Positions 1-5,379 of a DNA stretch of 23,263 nt are shown here, one piece after another; the stretch's first letter is position 1, and every line of letters starts with the position of its first letter. Source of the stretch: a virus; the IMG/VR virus record IMGVR_UViG_3300047199_000009, positions 1-23,263 of that record. One strand, given 5' to 3'. The position numbers and the translations under genes are program-made. The notes beneath the pieces are model-generated. The model had not been told where the DNA came from. It searched no databases and saw nothing but the letters and a program-made list of their open reading frames with translations.

Positions 1-121
1 GCCTATACTCATTTACTGCAATTTGCGCGGCGTCTTTAGTGCTAAATCCAGATAGATAAACCTGGTCGCCTTCATGATAAAATCTGACTCCATAACCTTT
101 TTTTAACTTAATAAAATGCAT
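1..121 (-). CDS. int: Tyrosine integrase, N-terminal fragment (cut by window edge)
   Basis: Forty codons are visible, starting with ATG at 121 and reading off the left edge. The upstream minus-strand sequence holds a strong AAAGGGGGG ribosome site. The peptide has the pattern of the arm-type DNA-binding domain at the N-terminus of phage tyrosine recombinases: a lysine-rich start (KLKKGYGVRFYHEG), short beta strands, then SGFSTKDAAQIAVNEYR, resembling the usual 'F.TK.EA...' helix. That domain binds arm sites flanking attP and is followed in full-length proteins by core-binding and catalytic domains, which lie outside the window. The place at the left end of the lysogeny module, divergent from the early genes, fits an integrase. 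The catalytic residues cannot be checked here. Confidence 0.7.
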   Translation of the reverse strand, partial: MHFIKLKKGYGVRFYHEGDQVYLSGFSTKDAAQIAVNEYR

Positions 122-188
122 AAAAATCCCCCCTTTGGAAAGATTATACATTATTTTGAATAATAAATCTCAGGATATAGAAAATTAA

Positions 189-776
189 TTAATTATTTTG
201 GCTGATTACTTTTATGTAATTGGTTTTATAATCAGATGTAGCAGTGACGTTTTGCAATATTTTAGCACCAAAAGCATTTTTAGCCCGATATGTCATAAAT
301 ATTGTTAGCCCATCGCCATTATCGATATAAGTAGTTTTTACATGCTCAAAACTGTCAGCATCGTTTAAGTTTTCCGTGATTAAATCAACTAATGATTTAT
401 GTGAGCCATCCCAGGCACTAAATTGATTATCAATCCATTTTTGATATTTTTCTTTTTCTTTTTTTGCTGCTTGTTTTGCTATTTGTTCTTGCGTTAATGT
501 TGGTGCAGGGGTAGGCGGTATTGTAGGTGCTAAACTTGCCTTGATAGTCGCCTTTGTAACAGGTGCCGATCTAGTAGTCGCAACCTTGGATTCATCGGGA
601 TTATTGCTAGATGCAACGCATATAAAAAAAATCCCTAAAATTATACTTAATGCAATATTTACGGTTTTGCTATAATGTTTATTTTTCCATAAACTAAAAA
701 TCCCTATTGGTGTAAAAATAAATAACATAACCCATGTAAACCATAATTTTTGATGAAATTTCTTTTGTTCGTCCAT
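189..776 (-). CDS. Membrane protein of the lysogeny module, unknown function
   Basis: A 195-residue protein with a GGGGGA ribosome site just upstream of ATG 776. Two hydrophobic segments (about residues 12-30 and 38-55) form a hairpin in the membrane. A Thr/Pro/Ala-rich linker (about 65-95) follows, then a Lys/Glu/Gln-rich helical stretch (about 96-118) and a folded C-terminal domain (about 119-195). I do not recognise the family with certainty; proteins with this layout occur widely in Bacillota. Genes between integrase and repressor are often expressed from the prophage and change the host (superinfection exclusion, lysogenic conversion), so such a role is a reasonable inference but not shown. 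It has its own minus-strand promoter at 811-839, with a Spo0A-box-like heptamer in the spacer. Confidence 0.75.
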   Translation of the reverse strand: MDEQKKFHQKLWFTWVMLFIFTPIGIFSLWKNKHYSKTVNIALSIILGIFFICVASSNNPDESKVATTRSAPVTKATIKASLAPTIPPTPAPTLTQEQIAKQAAKKEKEKYQKWIDNQFSAWDGSHKSLVDLITENLNDADSFEHVKTTYIDNGDGLTIFMTYRAKNAFGAKILQNVTATSDYKTNYIKVISQNN

Positions 777-810
777 AATTAATTCCCCCTATACTTATTT
801 GCTTAATTAC

Positions 811-839
811 ATTATACTCTACATAATTCGACAATTCAA
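811..839 (-). promoter_or_regulatory. Sigma-A-type promoter with embedded Spo0A-box core
   Basis: On the minus strand the order is TTGAAT (834-839), a 17-nt spacer, then TATAAT (811-816), about 35 nt before the start codon of the membrane protein. The first seven spacer bases are TGTCGAA (827-833), identical to the core of the Spo0A binding site (0A box) of Bacillus and Clostridium. The promoter is well supported. The 0A box is one 7-bp match, and with this base composition about three would be expected by chance in the window. Confidence 0.6.
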
Positions 840-892
840 CGCAAAATTGCTAAAGATGACATTATCCACGCTAAAAATGATAATATCAACTA

Positions 893-957
893 TTCGGTAC
901 CAAAAACATGCATTTCGGTAAATAGCTATTGACAAAAATAAAATATACCCATAAATA
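893..957 (+). promoter_or_regulatory. Rightward sigma-A promoter with flanking operator-like repeats
   Basis: TTGACA at 929-934, a 17-nt spacer and TAAATA at 952-957 form a strong rightward promoter. A perfect 10-bp palindrome AATAGCTATT (921-930) overlaps the -35 box, and the direct repeat TTCGGTA occurs at 893-899 and 914-920, 21 bp apart (two helical turns). This suggests a regulated promoter. It fires toward the 3' end of the repressor gene, so it either serves the small ORF at 1108 or makes RNA antisense to the repressor. Confidence 0.5.
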
Positions 958-1029
958 CTAATGTTTATATTGTCGTAATAAATATATAATTTTACAAAAT
1001 ATGATAAATTTTTTATTGCATATATTAAT

Positions 1030-1058
1030 AATTGGTGATATTATGGTAATTACCAATT
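1030..1058. promoter_or_regulatory. Nested inverted repeats, possible operator
   Basis: AATTGGT (1030-1036) and ACCAATT (1052-1058) are inverted arms, and a perfect palindrome GGTAATTACC (1045-1054) overlaps the right arm. The site lies downstream of the 929-957 promoter and upstream of the 1108 ORF. It could be a protein-binding site or an RNA hairpin; nothing further can be said. Confidence 0.3.
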
Positions 1059-1107
1059 TACATATATAGGGTAATGTTGTGTTGTATTTAGAAAGGTAGT
1101 GTCATAT

Positions 1108-1284
1108 ATGGATAATGCTATAGAGAATAAGATATTAAAGAACTTCACAATCAAAAATGAAGGTGAAGTTTCCATTTTAAACGCTACATACGATACTATT
1201 GCTTTTTTTCGTAACGGTCACGAAGATTCGTTACAATCGTTAGAGCGTCTTCTACATCACCTAAGGATACACCTTCAGCCTTAA
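1108..1284 (+). CDS. Possible small protein, convergent with and overlapping the repressor gene
   Basis: A 58-residue ORF from ATG 1108, with GAAAGG 11 nt upstream; an in-frame GTG at 1099 sits too close to that site. It follows the strong rightward promoter at 929-957. Its last 89 nt are antisense to the end of the repressor gene, so its C-terminal third (about residues 30-58) may only mirror repressor codons. A hairpin that could end the repressor transcript lies inside it. I recognise no family. It may be a real small protein or a chance ORF on an antisense RNA. Confidence 0.25.
   Translation: MDNAIENKILKNFTIKNEGEVSILNATYDTIAFFRNGHEDSLQSLERLLHHLRIHLQP
1141..1170 (-). terminator. Possible terminator of the repressor transcript
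   Basis: AACTTCAC (1141-1148) and GTGAAGTT (1163-1170) form a perfect 8-bp stem with a 14-nt loop. On the minus strand it follows the repressor stop codon by about 25 nt. The T-tract after it (CTTTAAT) is weak, so the call is tentative. Confidence 0.3.
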
Positions 1285-1570
1285 CTTTTTCCATGAATTT
1301 TATCCATTCTTTATCAAAATCTATTTGACGCCGAACATCAGAGTGCCCCAATAAATATGCCGTATCAACGTCAAAATATTTTGCTAAAGTTTCAGCCATT
1401 TCAAGTTTTATAGGTACACGACCGGATATGTAACGAGAAATAGAAGCCTTATTAGAATGTACCGCTTTTGCAATATCTATGAGAGTAACGTTTTTTTCAG
1501 TTTTTAAATATAAAAATCTCTCCTTAAATGTCACCACTCTGTCACCATTCCTCAACGCATTATCCCACAT
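1196..1570 (-). CDS. XRE-family phage repressor (CI-like)
   Basis: A 124-residue protein with an N-terminal helix-turn-helix of the XRE/lambda-repressor type at about residues 17-72. The recognition region reads 'DIAKAVHSNKASISRYISG', followed by 'AETLAKYFDVDTAYLLG', typical of HTH_3 repressors. The C-terminal ~50 residues are charged and helical and may oligomerise; there is no LexA-like peptidase domain, so induction by RecA-stimulated self-cleavage is not expected. I chose ATG 1570 because an AGGAGG site lies 8 nt upstream; an in-frame ATG at 1588 has no ribosome site and would overlap that AGGAGG. It diverges from the Cro-like gene across an operator-rich region and should keep the early promoter at 1654-1682 silent in the lysogen. 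Confidence 0.85.
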   Translation of the reverse strand: MWDNALRNGDRVVTFKERFLYLKTEKNVTLIDIAKAVHSNKASISRYISGRVPIKLEMAETLAKYFDVDTAYLLGHSDVRRQIDFDKEWIKFMEKVKAEGVSLGDVEDALTIVTNLRDRYEKKQ

Positions 1571-1600
1571 AAAATTTGACCTCCTCATAATATAATATTA

Positions 1601-1657
1601 TTGCTTAAATAGAAACAAAATTACTAAAATAGAAATTATATTTCTAAAATCTATTGA
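1601..1657. promoter_or_regulatory. Operator cluster of the genetic switch
   Basis: TTGCTTAAATAGAAAC (1601-1616) and TTACTAAAATAGAAAT (1621-1636) are near-identical copies spaced exactly 20 bp. The second copy also forms a perfect inverted repeat, TAGAAAT-tat-ATTTCTA (1630-1646). A third related sequence, TTTCTAAAATCTATTG (1641-1656), runs into the -35 box of the early promoter. This arrangement between divergent repressor and Cro-like genes is what multiple repressor operators look like. A TATAAT on the minus strand (1635-1640) may be the -10 box of the repressor promoter, but I see no good -35 box for it. Confidence 0.6.
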
Positions 1658-1682
1658 CACGTTCCTCAAAGAGTAATATACT
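1654..1682 (+). promoter_or_regulatory. Early rightward promoter (PR-like)
   Basis: TTGACA (1654-1659), a 17-nt spacer and TATACT (1677-1682) form a near-consensus sigma-A promoter. It directs transcription into the Cro-like gene and the early operon. The operator-like repeats abut its -35 box, consistent with repression in the lysogen. Confidence 0.75.
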
Positions 1683-1770
1683 AAAACCACAGAACGTGTC
1701 ACAAAGTATTATATCATTAATATATTGCACAATTTGTCAAAATATATACATAGTAAAAGAGGTGAAAAAA

Positions 1771-2001
1771 ATGCCGACAAAAAACTTAAAATTAAAAGCT
1801 GAATTAACATCATTAGGGTACACTTTAGATGATTTTGTGAAAATAATAAAAAATGATTGCAAAATAAAATCAAAAGCATCTTTATCAAAAAGGATTAATG
1901 GAGTAGTACCATTTACGCAGGATGAAATAATCGTGATCTGTAAAACACTTAAGAAATCACCAATTGAAATTTTTTTTACCAACTGGTTACTCGTAGGGTA
2001 A
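1771..2001 (+). CDS. Cro-like small transcriptional regulator
   Basis: A 76-residue protein starting at ATG 1771 behind an AGAGGTG site; an earlier in-frame start at 1654 lies within the promoter and is not credible. The sequence has the helix pattern of short XRE/Cro-like phage regulators: 'LKAELTSLGYTLDDFVKII', a 'SKASLSKRINGVVPF' recognition-helix region, then 'TQDEIIVICKTLKKSPIEIFF'. These resemble the small Cro/CI-type HTH proteins (DUF739-like) that are the first early gene in many Bacillota phages. Its place as the first gene after the early promoter, opposite the repressor, supports a role as lytic-switch regulator acting at the 1601-1657 operators. Confidence 0.7.
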   Translation: MPTKNLKLKAELTSLGYTLDDFVKIIKNDCKIKSKASLSKRINGVVPFTQDEIIVICKTLKKSPIEIFFTNWLLVG

Positions 2002-2048
2002 CAAATCAATCATTTAATTTCTAAAAAAGTAATAATTGGAGGTGTCAA

Positions 2049-2285
2049 ATGAATACAACAAATGAAGTCATGACGGCTAAACAGGCTGGCGAATATCTCA
2101 ACATGCCAGCAACGACAGTTAAATTATACTGTCGTAGAAATCAAATCCCCCACATAAAGCTAGGTAGGTCGTACAGGTTCAGTAAGCTTGCCCTTGATAA
2201 ATGGATGGTTGCAGAATCATTTAGCAATATCAATCAGGTGGATAATGTGTCAGATATCGATGATTACTGTAAAGGGGGTGAATGA
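2049..2285 (+). CDS. Excisionase-like helix-turn-helix protein
   Basis: A 78-residue protein with a GGAGGTG site before ATG 2049. Residues about 8-55 match the excisionase-type (MerR-like winged helix, HTH_17) pattern: 'MTAKQAGEYLNMPATTVKLY' then 'CRRNQIPHIKLGRSYRFSK' and 'LDKWM'. Such proteins either assist the integrase in excision (Xis) or regulate early transcription. The position, second in the early operon, fits either. The C-terminal 20 residues are acidic. The stop overlaps the next start (ATGA-type overlap), so the two are probably translationally coupled. Confidence 0.75.
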   Translation: MNTTNEVMTAKQAGEYLNMPATTVKLYCRRNQIPHIKLGRSYRFSKLALDKWMVAESFSNINQVDNVSDIDDYCKGGE

Positions 2286-2578
2286 GAGTGATTGACTACA
2301 AATTAACTTATGAAGAGCAAGAAACATCAGTAAACATTTCGGCAGCCGACAAAATAGCAAGTATATATACATGCATACCAGCACACATCAGGAAGTTAGA
2401 CAAGTTATGTGAGAAATATCCAGACCATTACAAACTAGAGACACAGGATCAGTACAGCAGAACATATCTGGTACCAAAAAAATTGATTAGATTTTGTTCG
2501 CCGGCAGCAAAGAAAATTTTGACCGAGGAGCAAAAAGAAATATTGCGTGAAAGGATGAGACGAATACATCAAAAGTAA
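2282..2578 (+). CDS. Conserved phage early protein, function unknown
   Basis: A 98-residue protein beginning at ATG 2282, which overlaps the upstream stop and follows AAAGGGGGTG. An in-frame GTG at 2288 is an alternative start. The sequence contains 'IYTCIPAHIRKLDKLCEKYP' and 'YSRTYLVPKKLIRFCSPAAKK', then a basic helix 'EEQKEILRERMRRIHQK'. From memory, similar short proteins with this 'RKLDKLCEKYPDHYKL' pattern recur in early regions of Clostridia and Bacilli phages, always as hypothetical proteins. No enzymatic motif is visible. The basic C-terminal helix could contact nucleic acid. Confidence 0.65.
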   Translation: MRVIDYKLTYEEQETSVNISAADKIASIYTCIPAHIRKLDKLCEKYPDHYKLETQDQYSRTYLVPKKLIRFCSPAAKKILTEEQKEILRERMRRIHQK

Positions 2579-2611
2579 GCATCTATTTTACAGTTAAACA
2601 ATCATAAAGAA

Positions 2612-2662
2612 GCACGTCTGATACAAAAGTAATATAAATTCACATTCAAAAATTAGACGTGC
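2612..2662. repeat. Inverted repeat in the gap between early genes
   Basis: GCACGTCT (2612-2619) and AGACGTGC (2655-2662) are perfect 8-bp inverted arms separated by 35 nt, in the 154-nt gap before the next candidate gene. Further right, TACAC (2691-2695) and GTGTA (2707-2711) form a smaller pair. These could be binding sites or an RNA element; no T-tract follows, so it is not a terminator. Confidence 0.35.
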
Positions 2663-2732
2663 AGGAACACGCTTATATCCTTTATAAAAATACACGTTTA
2701 CATAATGTGTATCAAGAAAGGGGGGTGAATAA

Positions 2733-2891
2733 TTGAAGACCATAGTCGTGACAGGACAAAAGAAATCAAGTGAAACCCGGTATACCCGGTATGAAGGGAG
2801 TGAGGCTAATGGCAAGAAAGACCAGGACAAATTGCGTACCATTGATCAATGGTACAGCAGCCCTAAAGATAGTAAGAGTGACAAGTCTTAG
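2733..2891 (+). CDS. Possible small TTG-started protein overlapping the next gene
   Basis: A 52-residue hydrophilic ORF starting with TTG 2733, placed 5 nt after an unusually strong AAAGGGGGGTG ribosome site (2717-2727). It overlaps the Cys-rich gene at 2809 in another frame for 83 nt. The peptide (starts MKTIVVTGQKK, Lys/Ser/Asp-rich) shows no domain. The ribosome site is the main support; otherwise its purpose would be unexplained, since the next start at 2809 has its own site. Confidence 0.35.
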   Translation: MKTIVVTGQKKSSETRYTRYEGSEANGKKDQDKLRTIDQWYSSPKDSKSDKS

Positions 2892-3075
2892 CTGCTTGGA
2901 CTGCCAATATTGCATATGTGACGATGAATATCCAAGTGTGAAGGTGTGCAATAGGACAAGTAAGGTGATACTAGCTGAGTGTGAAGATATTGAAGATACT
3001 GATATTTGTGGCTTATACAACGAAAAAAGCATCTCAGCTATGGCAAGCGAAGATGCCGGAGTGTTACCGTTTTAA
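2809..3075 (+). CDS. Small cysteine-rich phage protein
   Basis: An 88-residue protein. I chose ATG 2809 because AGGGAG lies 8 nt upstream; the in-frame GTG at 2770 has no ribosome site. The N-terminal half has a basic start (MARKTRTNCVPL). The centre holds a cluster 'SCLDCQYCICDD' followed by more cysteines ('KVCNRT', 'AECED', 'DICGLY'), eight in total. The spacing suggests a metal-binding fold, zinc or iron-sulfur, but it matches no family I can name. The acidic C-terminal half may be the partner-binding surface. It sits in the early operon before the recombination-linked gene. Confidence 0.6.
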   Translation: MARKTRTNCVPLINGTAALKIVRVTSLSCLDCQYCICDDEYPSVKVCNRTSKVILAECEDIEDTDICGLYNEKSISAMASEDAGVLPF

Positions 3076-3157
3076 ACAAAAAACATTGGTGTACAGTCGA
3101 ATCTTATCATAACACAAAAGTAATGTCAAATATTTCAAACTGAAAGAAGGTAAATAT

Positions 3158-3862
3158 ATGGATAATCAACTAGAAAATACATCCTTATCAATAATCGATA
3201 CTCTTAATATTGCATCCATGCAAGGTACAATAACTAAAATCGGGCAATTTCAAGCCCTTGTTCAAAGCCAACTAAAACAGGATCATGATTTTGGAATAAT
3301 CCCAGGCACCAATAAACCTACTCTTTTAAAACCCGGAGCAGAAAAGATTAACATGCTTATGGGGCTTACGTCTGAATTTGAAATCGTTGACAGCACAAGG
3401 GATTTCAAAGAAGGATTCTTTCAATATCAGGTTAGGGCTAAATTATTCAAAAATGGAACAGTTATTACTGAGGGATTGGGCAGTTGCAACACTAAAGAGA
3501 AGAAATATATCAAACAAGACCCATTCACGATGGATAATACCGTTTTGAAAATGGCTAAGAAAAGGGCTTTTGTTGACGCTACATTACTGGTAGGTAGTCT
3601 GTCAGACATATTCACTCAGGATATTGAGGATATGGACTTGAACGGTGTATCAGTGGAAGAATCCAGCAGGAAAATAGCTACTGATAACGGAGCTACAATC
3701 ACAGAAGGTCAAGCAAAAAGGATATTTGCCATCGCTAAAGGTGATGCAGACCTTGTTAAGGCAGTGTGTAGCAAATATGGATATACCAGCAGTAAGGATA
3801 TCAAAAAACTTGACTATGAAAAGATAGTTGAAGAAGTGCAAAAAGCAAAAGACGCAGCATAA
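3158..3862 (+). CDS. Conserved phage recombination/replication-linked protein
   Basis: A 234-residue protein with GAAAGAAGG before ATG 3158. The core contains 'DFGIIPGTNKPTLLKPGAEK', then 'INMLMGLTSEFEIV', a beta-rich segment ending 'GLGSCNTKEKKY', and 'NTVLKMAKKRAFVDATLL'. This pattern is widely conserved in siphophages of Bacillota and other hosts, next to replication genes. Its size and place, before the replisome organizer, recall single-strand annealing or ssDNA-binding proteins (Erf/Rad52-like), but I cannot assign it to a named family. The C-terminal ~50 residues ('TEGQAKRIFAIAKGD...') form a separate small helical domain. I hold 'DNA recombination or replication accessory' as an inference. 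Confidence 0.6.
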   Translation: MDNQLENTSLSIIDTLNIASMQGTITKIGQFQALVQSQLKQDHDFGIIPGTNKPTLLKPGAEKINMLMGLTSEFEIVDSTRDFKEGFFQYQVRAKLFKNGTVITEGLGSCNTKEKKYIKQDPFTMDNTVLKMAKKRAFVDATLLVGSLSDIFTQDIEDMDLNGVSVEESSRKIATDNGATITEGQAKRIFAIAKGDADLVKAVCSKYGYTSSKDIKKLDYEKIVEEVQKAKDAA

Positions 3863-3871
3863 CCAACCCTT

Positions 3872-3984
3872 GCCATAGCGGAATAGGCTTCATACATGAG
3901 CCGATAAAGTGCATGTGTGCGTCAACCCAACGAATGGGAATAGCTAATGTTATTAGGATACCGCAATTTCCGCTGTGGCTTTTT
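3872..3984 (+). ncRNA. Candidate multibranched structured RNA with terminator-like end
   Basis: GCCATAGCGG (3872-3881) pairs with CCGCTGTGGC (3970-3979) to give a 10-bp closing stem (one G-U), directly followed by TTTTT. Inside it three hairpins stand in series: GGCT/CA with TG/AGCC (3886-3902, one bulge), CCCA-acgaa-TGGG (3926-3938), and CTAAT-gtt-ATTAG (3944-3956). The next gene starts 25 nt later with its own GGAGG. This could be a small RNA, a leader regulating the repeat-protein gene, or an attenuator. It matches no RNA family I know. Confidence 0.45.
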
Positions 3985-4009
3985 AAATAAATTAAATGGA
4001 GGCGTACAA

Positions 4010-4579
4010 ATGAGCGAATTAAAAGATATTAACGGATATTGGGTGGATGATAAAAATAATAAATGGGATAAAGAATATTATACGTTGGAATTAGCTACAG
4101 AGCTACATAAAACTTTAATTAATTGCAGTGATTGCCGTAATTGCAGTGATTGCCGTAATTGCAGTTATTGCAGTGATTGCAGTGATTGCCGTGATTGCCG
4201 TAATTGCAGTTATTTCAGTGATTGCAGTGATTGCAGTTATTGCAGTGATTGCAGTGATTGCAGTGATTGCAGTGATTGCAGTTATTGCAGTGGTTGCCGT
4301 AATTGCAGTTATTGCAGTGATTGCAGTGATTGCAGTGATTGCCGTAATTGCAGTGAGTATAAATCAAATCCAGCACGATATATCACGCAAAATATTGGTA
4401 GCAGATGCAACAATACAACGTTTTATTTTTATGAAGGAAAAGTAAACGTAATATGTGGCTGTTTCAACGGTGATTTAGACTCATTCGTCGAAAAAGTACA
4501 TGCTACATATGCAGAAGGACACAAACACAGGATTGAATATGATGCAGAAATAGCTAAGGTTAGGCAATTGTTTATGTAA
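4010..4579 (+). CDS. Cysteine tripeptide-repeat phage protein
   Basis: A 189-residue protein; ATG 4010 follows GGAGG with good spacing, and an in-frame ATG at 3947 lies inside the putative RNA element. It has three parts. Residues 1-37 are an N-terminal region ('INGYWVDDKNNKWDKEYYTL'). Residues 38-115 are 26 consecutive tripeptides of type (N/D/Y/G)-C-(S/R), one with F in place of C. Residues 116-189 are a C-terminal domain with 'NPARYITQNIGSRCNNTTFY', 'VICGCFNGDLDSF' and a final helix. The C-terminal pattern recurs in phage and prophage proteins with pentapeptide-like or Cys-rich repeats. The function is unknown. A regular solenoid, possibly metal-loaded through its 25 cysteines, is a structural guess. 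Confidence 0.7.
   Translation: MSELKDINGYWVDDKNNKWDKEYYTLELATELHKTLINCSDCRNCSDCRNCSYCSDCSDCRDCRNCSYFSDCSDCSYCSDCSDCSDCSDCSYCSGCRNCSYCSDCSDCSDCRNCSEYKSNPARYITQNIGSRCNNTTFYFYEGKVNVICGCFNGDLDSFVEKVHATYAEGHKHRIEYDAEIAKVRQLFM
4121..4354 (+). repeat. 9-bp tandem repeat, 26 copies, inside the Cys-repeat gene
   Basis: The unit is RATTGCAGT or RATTGCCGT (mostly gattgcagt, aattgcagt and tattgcagt), repeated without interruption for 234 bp. Each unit is three codons, so copy number can change without breaking the frame. Copies are near-identical at DNA level, a sign of recent slippage or recombination. Confidence 0.95.
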
Positions 4580-4617
4580 AATAGCAATACGAATGAATAA
4601 GTCTAAGGGGTGTACAT

Positions 4618-5379
4618 ATGGCTAGTCGAAGAATGTTCAGCATAAATATTATCAATTCTGCGAGATTTATAAAATTACCTATAGATGCACAAAATTTATA
4701 TTTCCATTTGGGGCTTAGGGCTGATGATGACGGTATTGTTGAGGCTTTTCCAGTCATGCGAATGATAGGAAGCAACGATGATAATTTAAAACTTTTGCAC
4801 GTTAAACAATTCGTAAGAATTTTAAATGATGATCTAGTTAGCTATATTACTGATTGGAAGGAACATAACAATATAAGATCAGATAGAAAAATAGACAGTA
4901 TTTACAAAGATTTACTTGTGGAGATTTTACCTGAAATAAAATTACTTGAAGCCACGCAGCGAGTTGATGTTAAGGACAATTCAAACAGAGTAAAAAATAT
5001 TACAATGGACAGTCCGTGGACAGACAATGGACAGTCCGTGGACGGCATAGGTAAGGATAGGTTAGGTAAGGTTAGTTTAGGTAAGGATAAAAAACCTAAA
5101 GAAAAAGCACCGTCCATTGTTGATCAATACACGTCAAATATTAATCTTAAAGATGCAATTCAAGAATTTGTGAAAATGAGAACAAAAATCAGGGCATCCA
5201 TGACCGATAGAGCTATTCAGTTAATGTTATTGAAATTAGATTCTTTAGCATCTACTGACGAGCTTAAAATTAAAATTTTAAACCAATCCATAGAAAATTC
5301 TTGGAAGGGCATATTTGAAGTAAAACAAAATAAGACAAAAGACAGATATCAGGAGGTATCAAGCGATGATATTCAATAA
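4618..5379 (+). CDS. Phage replisome organizer / replication initiation protein
   Basis: A 253-residue protein. The start 'MASRRMFSINIINSARFIKL' followed by 'QNLYFHLGLRADDDGIVEAF' and 'VMRMIG' is the typical N-terminal winged-helix domain of phage replisome organizers (the DnaD/O-like proteins of Bacillota phages). Residues about 75-115 hold the 'W..HN.I..DR' motif. A low-complexity linker (about 120-165) includes the pentapeptides IGKDR-LGKVS-LGKDK, encoded by DNA iterons. The C-terminal helical region ('LKDAIQEFVKMRTKIRASMT' to 'NSWKGIFEVK') is the usual partner-binding tail. It should bind the origin and bring in the helicase encoded next (14-nt overlap). No separate helicase loader of the DnaC type is visible in the window. 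Confidence 0.85.
   Translation: MASRRMFSINIINSARFIKLPIDAQNLYFHLGLRADDDGIVEAFPVMRMIGSNDDNLKLLHVKQFVRILNDDLVSYITDWKEHNNIRSDRKIDSIYKDLLVEILPEIKLLEATQRVDVKDNSNRVKNITMDSPWTDNGQSVDGIGKDRLGKVSLGKDKKPKEKAPSIVDQYTSNINLKDAIQEFVKMRTKIRASMTDRAIQLMLLKLDSLASTDELKIKILNQSIENSWKGIFEVKQNKTKDRYQEVSSDDIQ
5002..5092. repeat. Candidate replication origin: two iteron families in the replication gene
   Basis: Two adjacent 22-bp direct repeats (5002-5023 and 5024-5045) share 21 of 22 bases; each contains GGACaGTCC and GTCCgtGGAC inverted repeats. They are followed directly by three 15-bp repeats starting TAGGTAAGG (5048, 5063, 5078). Iterons inside the initiator gene are the arrangement of lambda ori in gene O and of many Bacillota phages. 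The flanking sequence is AT-rich. Origin function is inferred from structure and place. Confidence 0.7.

Noticed and set aside
1571-1588. Upstream ATG (1588) for the repressor
   Set aside because: No ribosome site precedes it and it overlaps the AGGAGG that serves ATG 1570.
3872-3984. tRNA or tRNA-like gene
   Set aside because: The closing stem is 10 bp, the arm order does not fit a cloverleaf, and there is no GGTTCGA-type T-arm.
4128-4445. A 105-codon open frame reading (IAV)n across the 9-bp repeat
   Set aside because: It is the second frame of the Cys-repeat array; the repeat makes any stop-free unit open throughout. No ribosome site precedes it, and the C-terminal conserved domain is in the other frame.
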